Positions 54,232 through 62,021 of a stretch of 64,000 nt of DNA are shown here, piece after piece (positions within the stretch are counted from its first letter, which is position 1; each line of letters starts with the position of its first letter). Position numbers and translations under genes: made by a program. Source of the stretch: Geomonas ferrireducens (lineage in GTDB: Bacteria > Desulfobacterota > Desulfuromonadia > Geobacterales > Geobacteraceae); assembly GCF_004917065.1 (NCBI RefSeq), contig NZ_SSYA01000001.1, positions 62,001-126,000 of the forward strand. The letters run 5' to 3'. Under the pieces are notes generated by a model, which was not told where the DNA came from, made no database searches, and worked only from the letters and a program-made list of their open reading frames with translations.

Positions 54232-54485
54232 GATGGACTCCTGCATTGCAATCAGCACTGAAAATTAAATACAACTAATGGCACTTGCCCGGCTGAATTC
54301 CCCGCCAGATGCATACTTGGCGCAATTGGACGGATGATTATTACAATATTGGCGAAGTGAAGTCAACTTAACAAAAAGGACTAAACAGAAAAGCGCGCCC
54401 CCTGTGAGCTAACACTCATTTTTCTCTACTTTTTTGCTGTGGATAATGCTATAAGGTAGCGTCTGAAAATCCGGGAGGGCATGCT

Positions 54486-56318
54486 ATGTTGCTAAGAAAT
54501 ATTGTATTCACAATCTTTATTCCTCTCCTCCTTGCCGCGTGCGGGGGCAGCAACACTGACACATCGGGGAGTGTTTCCAAGCTCGCCCAATCCCAGAAGT
54601 GCATGGACACGAGCTGTCATGCCGGCTCGGTCTCCCCTGGCACCGGCAAACTCATCGTGCAGGAATGGCTTGCCTCTTCCCACAACACCGCCAACGCGGC
54701 AGGATGCGCCGACTGCCACGAGCCCCACCCCGGGCACCCGAGCTCCTGCTCCAAGTGCCACGGCGGCGGCAGTGGTGTGGCGCTCCAGAATCCGGACGCC
54801 TCGGGCAAATGCGGCAAGTGCCACGGCCTCGCCTTCCCGAACGATCTCATGGTCAGGCTTGCCCCGCAGCATTTCGGCAACATGACGACCAGCTTCTCCG
54901 ACAGCAAGTACCGCGCCTCGTATGTGAGCTCAAACTACGTCGGCAACTGCCGCAAGTGTCATAACCCGCACAACCCGACCGCGGCCATCAACGTGAACAG
55001 GGACTGGGCCGACTCCGGGCACGGCAACGTGACCAAGGCCAGGGCCAACTACGACTTCAAGACCCGCGGCACCTACGAACCGGCCGCCACCACCTTCCAG
55101 TACTACTGCGTTCGCTGCCACACCTCCACCGGCTATATCAACTTCGTGACCAGCGGCTTCAAGGTCCAGAAACCTTTTGCCGGTCCGGGCTACCAAGTGG
55201 TGCAGAACTACCCCCAGAAGGTGGCTCCCGGTGCGGCACAGCCTGCGGACGCCCCGTCGCCGGACAAGAGCAAGGAAGTCACCGGCTGCGACGTATGCCA
55301 CGACAACGGCAAGGGACGCGCCTACAGCTGGGTGGCACGCACCGTTGCCCCTGCCGTCATCTATTACAACTTCTCGTCGGCCAACAGCTCCCCGACGGTG
55401 AAACTGAACAACAAGGCAACGACCTACCCCGACGTCACCGCATCCAACATCTGCGTCCCCTGCCACTCCGGCCGCGGTATCGGCTCGATGATATATGACG
55501 CGGTTGCCGCCGGGATGGACTTCAGCAACACCAACACACCGGGAGCCCACGACCGCGCCGCGGCAGCCCTGGTGTTCCGCACCGGGGGGTACGAGTTCCC
55601 CGGCCGCAACTACGTTCCGGACTATTTCCTGCACAGGTTCATCGGGGTAGCGAACGAGCACGGCACCGGCAACAGAGGCCCCTGCGTGACCTGTCACATG
55701 AACAACGACGCCACGCACACCTTCCTCCCGGTGGAAGAGGACAGCGCAGGCATCATCTCGGCCATCACCAGCAAGACCTGCGCCCACTGCCACATCGGTG
55801 AGCACGAGCTTAGCCCCGCGTTCCTGCAGTCCGAAAAGGACGGCTACGCCGCGGCCATCGCGATGCTGAACGTTCTGAAGACCGACCCGTCCCTGCCGGC
55901 CAGCACGCTCAACCCCTCGCGCTCGAAGGTGCGTCCCCTGGCAAACAAGAACTCCGACTACAACGCCGCGTTCCCCGGCGGCGGTGCGAACACCATGGGT
56001 GCGTTCTTCAACTCGAGCCTGCTGCAAAACGACCCCGGCGCCTTCGCGCACAACCGTATCTACACCAAGCGGCTCATCTACGATTCCATCGACTGGCTCA
56101 ACAACGGCATCCTCGACAACGACGTGGAAAGCGCCATCAACAACGCCACCCTTGCCGTGAACAGCGGCACCGGCAAGGTATCGCTCAGCAACCCGATCGT
56201 GGGCGGGTACTACATCGCGGCACAGCTTCCCGGCACTGCCTACGCAGACGCCTTCGCCAAGGTCAAGGCGGATGCCATAAAGTACCTCTTGGGTGGGCCC
56301 GGGGGGGCGCGTCCATAG
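54486..56318 (+). CDS. Decaheme-type c-type cytochrome lipoprotein
   Basis: 610 aa lipoprotein (lipobox LLLAAC, C19). Nine CxxCH sites are seen: residues 74-78, 88-92, 109-113, 155-159, 208-212, 268-272, 323-327, 400-404 and 432-436, plus a wider CX4CH (CMDTSCH) at 39-45 that may bind a tenth heme. The last 170 residues have no heme motif and may dock to a partner. Outer-membrane or periplasm-facing multiheme lipoproteins of this kind carry extracellular electron transfer in Geobacter. It is divergent from the Cyc2-like gene across 254 bases, which include a TGTGGATAA site at 54438-54446. Confidence 0.85.
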   Translation: MLLRNIVFTIFIPLLLAACGGSNTDTSGSVSKLAQSQKCMDTSCHAGSVSPGTGKLIVQEWLASSHNTANAAGCADCHEPHPGHPSSCSKCHGGGSGVALQNPDASGKCGKCHGLAFPNDLMVRLAPQHFGNMTTSFSDSKYRASYVSSNYVGNCRKCHNPHNPTAAINVNRDWADSGHGNVTKARANYDFKTRGTYEPAATTFQYYCVRCHTSTGYINFVTSGFKVQKPFAGPGYQVVQNYPQKVAPGAAQPADAPSPDKSKEVTGCDVCHDNGKGRAYSWVARTVAPAVIYYNFSSANSSPTVKLNNKATTYPDVTASNICVPCHSGRGIGSMIYDAVAAGMDFSNTNTPGAHDRAAAALVFRTGGYEFPGRNYVPDYFLHRFIGVANEHGTGNRGPCVTCHMNNDATHTFLPVEEDSAGIISAITSKTCAHCHIGEHELSPAFLQSEKDGYAAAIAMLNVLKTDPSLPASTLNPSRSKVRPLANKNSDYNAAFPGGGANTMGAFFNSSLLQNDPGAFAHNRIYTKRLIYDSIDWLNNGILDNDVESAINNATLAVNSGTGKVSLSNPIVGGYYIAAQLPGTAYADAFAKVKADAIKYLLGGPGGARP

Positions 56319-56326
56319 GGCGGACC

Positions 56327-56857
56327 ATGAAGATACTTCTGCACATATGCTGTGGCCCCTGCGCCATCTATCCGGTCAAGGAGCTGCGCTCCGCCGGGCT
56401 TGACGTCACGGGGCTCTTCTTCAACCACAACATCCACCCCTACACGGAGTACAAGCTCCGTATGGAGGCGCTGAAGAGCTACGCGCAGATGGTGGAGCTA
56501 GAGGTGATCTATCGGGAGGAGTACCTCCTGGAGGAGTTCCTCTCCAACGTGGCGGGCGAGCCGCAGGGGCGTTGTGCCTACTGCTACCGCTCAAGGCTCG
56601 AAGAAGCGGCGAGAACCGCGGCGGAGCTGGGCTTCGGCCGTTTCAGCTCCACCCTTCTCTACAGCAGGTACCAGAACCAGCAGATGATACGCGAACTGGG
56701 TGTCAAACTTGGCGAGCGTTACGGGGTGGAATTCCACTACGAGGACTTCAGGACCGGCTGGCAGGAAGGGATCAACCTCTCCAAGGAGATGGGTCTTTAC
56801 CGCCAGAAATACTGCGGCTGCATCTACAGCGAAAAGGAACGCTACGTCAGGAAGTAG
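56327..56857 (+). CDS. queH: Epoxyqueuosine reductase QueH
   Basis: 176 aa, DUF208/QueH family. Cys-rich motifs ILLHICCGPCAIYPV, RCAYCYRSRLEEAA and KYCGCIYSE supply ligands for a [4Fe-4S] cluster and a second metal. It reduces epoxyqueuosine to queuosine in tRNA and replaces the B12-dependent QueG in many anaerobes. It begins 8 bases after the decaheme cytochrome gene, probably on the same transcript. Tgt, the earlier enzyme, is at 31033-32139. Confidence 0.92.
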   Translation: MKILLHICCGPCAIYPVKELRSAGLDVTGLFFNHNIHPYTEYKLRMEALKSYAQMVELEVIYREEYLLEEFLSNVAGEPQGRCAYCYRSRLEEAARTAAELGFGRFSSTLLYSRYQNQQMIRELGVKLGERYGVEFHYEDFRTGWQEGINLSKEMGLYRQKYCGCIYSEKERYVRK

Positions 56858-56888
56858 GCCGTTCCCGGGCAAACCACAGGACTACGAG

Positions 56889-57101
56889 ATGCCCTCCTTC
56901 GGCAAATCACTGATCATTTTGGGGCTCATCATCGCCGCCATCGGCGCCATCTTCACCTTCGCCGGAAAGATCCCGTGGCTTGGTCGGCTCCCTGGCGACA
57001 TCTACGTGAAGAAGGAGAACTTCACCTTCTACTTCCCGCTCGCCACCAGCATCATCATCTCCCTCTTGCTATCCCTGATCCTCTGGTTCTTCCGCAGGTA
57101 A
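56889..57101 (+). CDS. DUF2905 family small membrane protein
   Basis: 70 aa with two membrane helices (about 5-24 and 45-68) around GKIPWLGRLPGDIYVKKEN, the DUF2905 signature. Its ATG at 56889 has CAGGA upstream. The 3' end overlaps the convergent hpnI gene by 33 bases. Function unknown; often found beside queG, queH or ruv genes. Confidence 0.85.
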   Translation: MPSFGKSLIILGLIIAAIGAIFTFAGKIPWLGRLPGDIYVKKENFTFYFPLATSIIISLLLSLILWFFRR

Positions 57102-58244
57102 AACGGACCGCAGCGGCACGATTTTCCCGCCCTTCTCCAGTTCGAAAAGGTCGCCGCGCCAGCGCACCCGGTTGCCGACGAGCGACAATCCCCACACGGC
57201 AAACGAGAGCGCGTCGCGCAGCGGCACGAGCCACAGCCAGCGCGGCAGAAGCCGGTCCTTGACAAGCGTCCGGCTGTACGCCGTCGATACCAAGGAGCGC
57301 ACGAGGTAGAGAAGCGCCGCCGCCCCCCACCCCGCCGCGGAAAAGCCGGAAACGAGCAACGCGAGGAGCACCCCCGGGAAAGGCAGGGTGATCCCCGAGG
57401 CGAGATAGCCACCGGGACGGGAGACGCGCATGGTGCGCCCCCAGCGCAACTGCCGCGACAGGAGTTCGGAGAGCTTCTCGTCCCCGCGCATCATGCTCTC
57501 CACGAAGTACGGCGAAAGCTCGAGCCGGTACCCCGCCTTGAAGATCATGTTTCCAAGTTGGTAGTCGTCGGCCAGATAATCGACCAGCGCCTCGAAGCCC
57601 CCGATTTTCTGCAAAGCCTCCCGCCGCACCGCCATCGACGCGCCGAGGGCGAAGGAAAGCCCCTCGAGCTTCAGCGCCGTCATCACGTTGGGCATCATCT
57701 CGCAGCAAAAGCCTAGCGCCTCGATGGCGCACCCCGGCCCCCGCACCTCGGTGCTGCGGTAGAGCGAGGTGACAAGCCCGACCTTTGGATCGGCGAAGGC
57801 GGCGCAGACCGCGCGCAGGTACCCCTTCTCCACCCTAATGTCGCTGTCGCAGACGACGATGAGCGGGTGTTTCGCCTTCGCGTAGGCGTGCATGAGGTTG
57901 CAGACCTTGTAGTTGGAGCCGTGTATGGACGGATCGACGACGAGCTCGATGTCCCGCTCGGGAAAGGAGGCGATGAGGCGGCGGATGATGGGGATTACCG
58001 GGTCATCGTCCGAGGCGACGGCGAAAACGATCTGGTACTCGGGGTAGTCCTGCACGCAGAAGGAGGAGAAATTCTCGAAGCTGTCGCCGTCGACGCCGCG
58101 CACCGGCTTCAGGATGGAGACAGGCGGCGCATGTTCGGGGAGCGCTTTTATGCCGCGGAAGAAACTCCGCCCGCAGTGCAGGGTGATCGCGGCGTAAGCG
58201 AGCGAAGGGGCGACCAGGAGAAACGGGAGGGCGTCGCGTAACAT
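57069..58244 (-). CDS. hpnI: Hopanoid biosynthesis glycosyltransferase HpnI
   Basis: 391 aa GT2 family enzyme related to ceramide glucosyltransferase. N-terminal membrane helix (about 5-22), then VSILKPVRGVDGDSFENFSS, the metal-binding VVCDSDIRVEKGYL (DxD), and the acceptor-site LADDYQLGNMI and RQLRWGRTMR (Q/RxxRW), followed by C-terminal helices. It likely adds N-acetylglucosamine to diploptene-derived bacteriohopanetetrol precursors. Co-located with hpnN and shc. Its start shares one base with the stop of the methyltransferase (TGATG). Confidence 0.86.
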   Translation of the reverse strand: MLRDALPFLLVAPSLAYAAITLHCGRSFFRGIKALPEHAPPVSILKPVRGVDGDSFENFSSFCVQDYPEYQIVFAVASDDDPVIPIIRRLIASFPERDIELVVDPSIHGSNYKVCNLMHAYAKAKHPLIVVCDSDIRVEKGYLRAVCAAFADPKVGLVTSLYRSTEVRGPGCAIEALGFCCEMMPNVMTALKLEGLSFALGASMAVRREALQKIGGFEALVDYLADDYQLGNMIFKAGYRLELSPYFVESMMRGDEKLSELLSRQLRWGRTMRVSRPGGYLASGITLPFPGVLLALLVSGFSAAGWGAAALLYLVRSLVSTAYSRTLVKDRLLPRWLWLVPLRDALSFAVWGLSLVGNRVRWRGDLFELEKGGKIVPLRSVLPAEEPEDQG

Positions 58245-58816
58245 CAGCGGATCCTTTCCACGAAGACGAGATAGGGTGCGGTTTCCGGGCGGTTCAACTG
58301 CCGGTGCCGCCAGACGTTGAAGCGGCCGGGGTGTTGGGAGGCCGCCCAGTTCTCCACGGCTTGCCCCTCCTCGGGACCGCCGTCATGACCGGTATAGATG
58401 GCGACGGTGATGATCCCCCCCGGTGCGAGGAGCTCAGCCGCCTGCTGTAAAGCCGCCACGGTATTGGCAGGATCGGTGATGAGGGCGGCGTCCCCGCCTG
58501 GGAGGTAGCCCAGGTTGAAGACGGCAGCCGTAATTCCCTCCGGCACGAACTCGGCGAGCCGCTCGTGTCCCGCCTCGATGAGCCGCACCCGGTCCAGGCA
58601 CCCTTCCCGCTCGAGGAGTTCGCGCGTCGCGGCGATGGCGGATGGCTGCACGTCGAAGGCCCAGACCGTCCCGGACTCCCCAACCAGCCGGGCCAGAAGG
58701 AGGGTATCGAGCCCGTTGCCGCAGGTCGCGTCCAAGACCAAGTCCCCCGGTCGCACCCGCTCCCTCAGAAAGTAATGCGAAAAGGGCACCGCCCCCCGCA
58801 GCGTTTCATTTTTCAT
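58244..58816 (-). CDS. Class I SAM-dependent methyltransferase, YtqB/rRNA methylase type
   Basis: 190 aa from the ATG at 58816; a TTG five codons earlier is possible. SAM-binding motifs: LVLDATCGNGLDTLLLA, VWAFDVQPSAI and AAVFNLGYLPGGD (NLGYLPG is the PF06962 hallmark). It is predicted to methylate rRNA or tRNA. In some genomes this family lies near unrelated genes, so its place between hpnN and hpnI does not prove a hopanoid role. Confidence 0.83.
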   Translation of the reverse strand: MKNETLRGAVPFSHYFLRERVRPGDLVLDATCGNGLDTLLLARLVGESGTVWAFDVQPSAIAATRELLEREGCLDRVRLIEAGHERLAEFVPEGITAAVFNLGYLPGGDAALITDPANTVAALQQAAELLAPGGIITVAIYTGHDGGPEEGQAVENWAASQHPGRFNVWRHRQLNRPETAPYLVFVERIR

Positions 58817-58956
58817 CCCGACCGTGCCCAAATCTCCACAACCTCCAGACTTCGCCTAGCCTCCGGGAGAGGCTCAAGTGTGAGGGTGCATCCCGCAAGG
58901 AGCCTCGTGCCCAAGGACCAGACTGATCCCACGAAGCGCTGCACGAGCCCCGGCGT

Positions 58957-59121
58957 CCCCCCCTTTGCGAAGGGGGGACAGGGGGGATTTGCATTGATTA
59001 CCGAATGGAACGAAGGAGCCCCACGCCGCAAACCGCACAATAAGATGGCAGATGCTGCAACTGCTGTTCGGACGTGCCAACAAAGGGCAAATCCCCCCCA
59101 GCCCCCCTTCGCAAAGGGGGG
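58957..59121. repeat. REPIN-like element with two C/G-tract hairpins in opposite orientation
   Basis: Left half: CCCCCCTT/AAGGGGGG hairpin at 58958-58977, then AGGGGGGATTT. Right half, near 59089-59121, is the reverse complement: AAATCCCCCCC then a CCCCCCTT/AAGGGGGG hairpin at 59102-59121. The roughly 100 bases between show no gene. Translated shadows of such repeats give PPFAKGG-like peptides that appear in many genomes. The rest of the 58817-59143 gap holds no gene. Confidence 0.75.
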
Positions 59122-59143
59122 TGCTGAAAGTCCTCGCTTTTAA

Positions 59144-61792
59144 CTACTTCTTCGCGGCAAGCGTCAGCACCGCCGGCAGCGTGACCATGAAGGCAATCTG
59201 GCAGGCAACCATGCCGAGCGACATCACGGCACCGATGCTGAATACCCCCTGGTGCCTCGCCACCATGAGCGCGCCGAAACTCGCCATGATGGTGAGGGTG
59301 TTAAGCAAGACGCCGACGCCGGTGGAGCTTAGGATCACGCTCCCCGCACTCCCCTCCTCGCGCCGGTAGCGGTTGATGATGTAGATACCCGAATCGACCG
59401 CGATACCGAGCACCAGGGGCATCACGATGATGTTGGCCGAGTTGAAGCTGATGCCGAAGATCCACATGCCGCTCACCATGAAGAGGAGCCCGACGACGAG
59501 CGGGACGAGCCCGATGAGCGCGAACTTTATACTCCTGAAGGCGATGAGCAAGATGCACACGATGGCGGCGAAGGCGTAGATGAAGGCGAGGCGGTAGGAG
59601 TCGCGCATGATGGTCATCGACTCGTAGACCATAACCGGCTCACCGGTCGCGTGGGCGTCGACGCTGCGCACATCCTTGAGGAAGGCCTCGAGCGGCTCGC
59701 GGTTGAAGATCTCCTTTTTCGGCGCCACCTGTAGCATGAGCTTCCCGGTCTTGCCGACGAAGCGCGAGCGCAGTTCCTTCGGGACGTCCGCCTCGGTTAC
59801 CGGTTTCGCGGCGAGGCTCTGCTTCAGCATTTCGATTTTCGCCGGGAGGTCGCGGAACATCCCCCCCTGGAATTCCTGCAGCATGCCGACGGCGTTTTTG
59901 TCGCGCTCCTTCTCGAGACCGGCGAAGAAACCGTCCAGTGTTGCCACGAAGGCGGCAGCCTGCTTCGCCTCGGGACGGTGTTCCTTCTCCAGGCGCTCCT
60001 TCACCGCCACGGAGGCGTTTCGGAAGGCCTCGAAAACGCGGGGGAGCTCCATCAGGGAGAGGTCCTCCTCATACGGGGCGGGCTTCACGTCGGCAAGCTC
60101 CCGGCGTACCGCTTCCAGTTCCGCTAGTTTCTCCGCCTGGTGGTCCGGCACTAGCGTATTTATGCTCACCACGTGGTCCACGGTCGGGAGCGCCTCCAGC
60201 CTCGCGGTCTTCGCGCGCGCATCCTCGGCGTCCTTCGCCATGACTACGGCGAAGTAGCCGCTATTCTCCTTGCTCCTCATCAGCTTGTAGGCGTAGTTGA
60301 CCGATTCGAGCCCCTTCGCCTGCAGGTTCATCAGGTTGTAGTCGAAGGAGACGCGCGAGAGCGGGTAGAGCGAGGCTACGCAAAGAAGGGCGGTAAGTCC
60401 GATCACGGTCTTCGGGTTGCCGAAGACGATGCGGGAGAGGAGCCTGTCCTCCAGTTCGATGGATCCCTTCACCGGGGAGGGCTTCTTGCGGTAACGCACC
60501 AGGAGTACCAGCATGGCGGGAAGCACCGTGAAGGTTACCAGGACGCAGATGACGACCCCACCGGCGGCGATAATGCCAAGTTCGGAGATGCCGCGGAAGT
60601 CGGTGAAGACGAAGGTCAGAAAGGCGGCGGCGACGGTGGCCGCTGCCATGACGATGGCCCAGACGTTACGGGTGAGGCCGGTCTCGAGGGCTGGAAGCTC
60701 GGGGGCGCCCCGGCGCAGCTCCTCCTGGTAGCGCAGCACCACCTGGATGCCGTACTCGATGCCGATGCCGATCAACATCACGGCAAAGACCATGGAAAGT
60801 ATGTTCAGGTGCCCGACCGCCACGGTGGCGAAGCCGAACGAAACCGAGATGGCGACGAGCAGCGAGACCATGGCGGCGACGACGTTCAGCACCCCGCGGA
60901 AGGCGAAGAGAAGCAGCACCGTGGTGAGCGCCAGGGAGACCACGGTGGCGAGCGTGATGTCCTTCTCGCTCGTCGCCATCTCCTCGTTTTCCAGTACCGG
61001 CGTTCCGGTGAGCCCAGCGGTTACCCCTTTGAACTCGGGAAGCGCCTTCAGCCGCGCCACCTCGGCCCGCACCACGGCGATGGCCGCCCCGGCCGGGACG
61101 AAGCCGGACATGTCGCGCACCGGGAGCGCCGTGAGGATCTGCTGGCGCCCCGCACGTGCGAAGGCCGAATCCTTGTTCATGAAGACGCTTTCCATGGAAG
61201 GGACGCTCCCCTTCCCGGTCCCGAAGCTCGTGAACCCGGCACCCAGCTTGTCCAGCATGAACATTATCTCGGGGAGTTTCTTCTCATCACCGGCCAGGTA
61301 CTGATCCATGCTCCCGGTCAGATGGGTGAAGAGGGTCTGCACCGAAGGCGAGGCGGAAAGCGCACGCAGGACCGGCGCGGCGAGGGTCAGGTTGCGACGC
61401 AACTCCTTTATGTCCTCAAGCGGCATGAACAGCAGGCCGTTGTCCCGGAAAAACGGGAGCGCGTAAGGGTAGAAGACGTCCGAGAAATGCGCCTTGTCCT
61501 TCGCGAGGACGTCGTGCAACCGGTTTCCGAAGGCGCCCACCCGCTCAGGGTCCTGCCCCTCGATCACCACGACGATGTCTTCCATGCTGCCAAACTCGGC
61601 GCGGAAGGCCTGGTAGTCCCGGTTGAAAGCGGTGTTGCGGGGCATGAGGTCATCCCGCCCGGTCAGAAACTCCATACGCTGCGAGGTGATCCACAGCGAA
61701 AGTACGGAGAGTACGAGTGCGATGGCGAGCACCAGCCAGGGGCGCCGCGCTGCGAAGGAGAAGAGGAGGCTGCTTTTAGCCGTTTCTTTCAT
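59144..61792 (-). CDS. hpnN: Hopanoid-associated RND transporter HpnN
   Basis: 882 aa MMPL/RND-type exporter with about 12 membrane helices in two sets, each preceded by a large periplasmic loop. N-terminus RRPWLVLAIALVLSVLSLW; GRDDLMPRNTAFNRDYQAF; helical sets include IGIGIEYGIQVVLRYQEELR and VMPLVLGIAVDSGIYIINRY, carrying the Asp/Glu-type proton relay. HpnN moves hopanoids to the outer membrane. It lies 230 bases from shc, divergent from it. Confidence 0.9.
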   Translation of the reverse strand: MKETAKSSLLFSFAARRPWLVLAIALVLSVLSLWITSQRMEFLTGRDDLMPRNTAFNRDYQAFRAEFGSMEDIVVVIEGQDPERVGAFGNRLHDVLAKDKAHFSDVFYPYALPFFRDNGLLFMPLEDIKELRRNLTLAAPVLRALSASPSVQTLFTHLTGSMDQYLAGDEKKLPEIMFMLDKLGAGFTSFGTGKGSVPSMESVFMNKDSAFARAGRQQILTALPVRDMSGFVPAGAAIAVVRAEVARLKALPEFKGVTAGLTGTPVLENEEMATSEKDITLATVVSLALTTVLLLFAFRGVLNVVAAMVSLLVAISVSFGFATVAVGHLNILSMVFAVMLIGIGIEYGIQVVLRYQEELRRGAPELPALETGLTRNVWAIVMAAATVAAAFLTFVFTDFRGISELGIIAAGGVVICVLVTFTVLPAMLVLLVRYRKKPSPVKGSIELEDRLLSRIVFGNPKTVIGLTALLCVASLYPLSRVSFDYNLMNLQAKGLESVNYAYKLMRSKENSGYFAVVMAKDAEDARAKTARLEALPTVDHVVSINTLVPDHQAEKLAELEAVRRELADVKPAPYEEDLSLMELPRVFEAFRNASVAVKERLEKEHRPEAKQAAAFVATLDGFFAGLEKERDKNAVGMLQEFQGGMFRDLPAKIEMLKQSLAAKPVTEADVPKELRSRFVGKTGKLMLQVAPKKEIFNREPLEAFLKDVRSVDAHATGEPVMVYESMTIMRDSYRLAFIYAFAAIVCILLIAFRSIKFALIGLVPLVVGLLFMVSGMWIFGISFNSANIIVMPLVLGIAVDSGIYIINRYRREEGSAGSVILSSTGVGVLLNTLTIMASFGALMVARHQGVFSIGAVMSLGMVACQIAFMVTLPAVLTLAAKK

Positions 61793-61955
61793 GGGACAGT
61801 TGCCTTTGCGTGGGGAAAGTTAGGACGCCGCAACCTAGCACACACGACAAACACAATCAACACCCCGAAGCAAACCATTGTTTTCATTAAGAAAAAAAAT
61901 TATACCACCGAAAAAACAGTGTATTTTTCTGGAAAACCATGATAGATTTCGATCC

Positions 61956-61983
61956 TTGTAACTATCTGCAAAGAAGCTACACT
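61956..61983 (+). promoter_or_regulatory. Putative promoter of shc
   Basis: TTGTAA at 61956-61961, 16-base spacer, TACACT at 61978-61983. The region between hpnN and shc (61793-62021) is AT-rich and contains both promoters. Confidence 0.45.
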
Positions 61984-62021
61984 GAGTTAATCTAGACCAA
62001 TCCGGACCAAAGGAGTATGTG

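Noticed and set aside
60173-61942. 589-codon plus-strand frame opposite hpnN
   Set aside because: Composition is Gly/Glu/His/Arg-rich without domain motifs, and it is antisense to a clear RND transporter.
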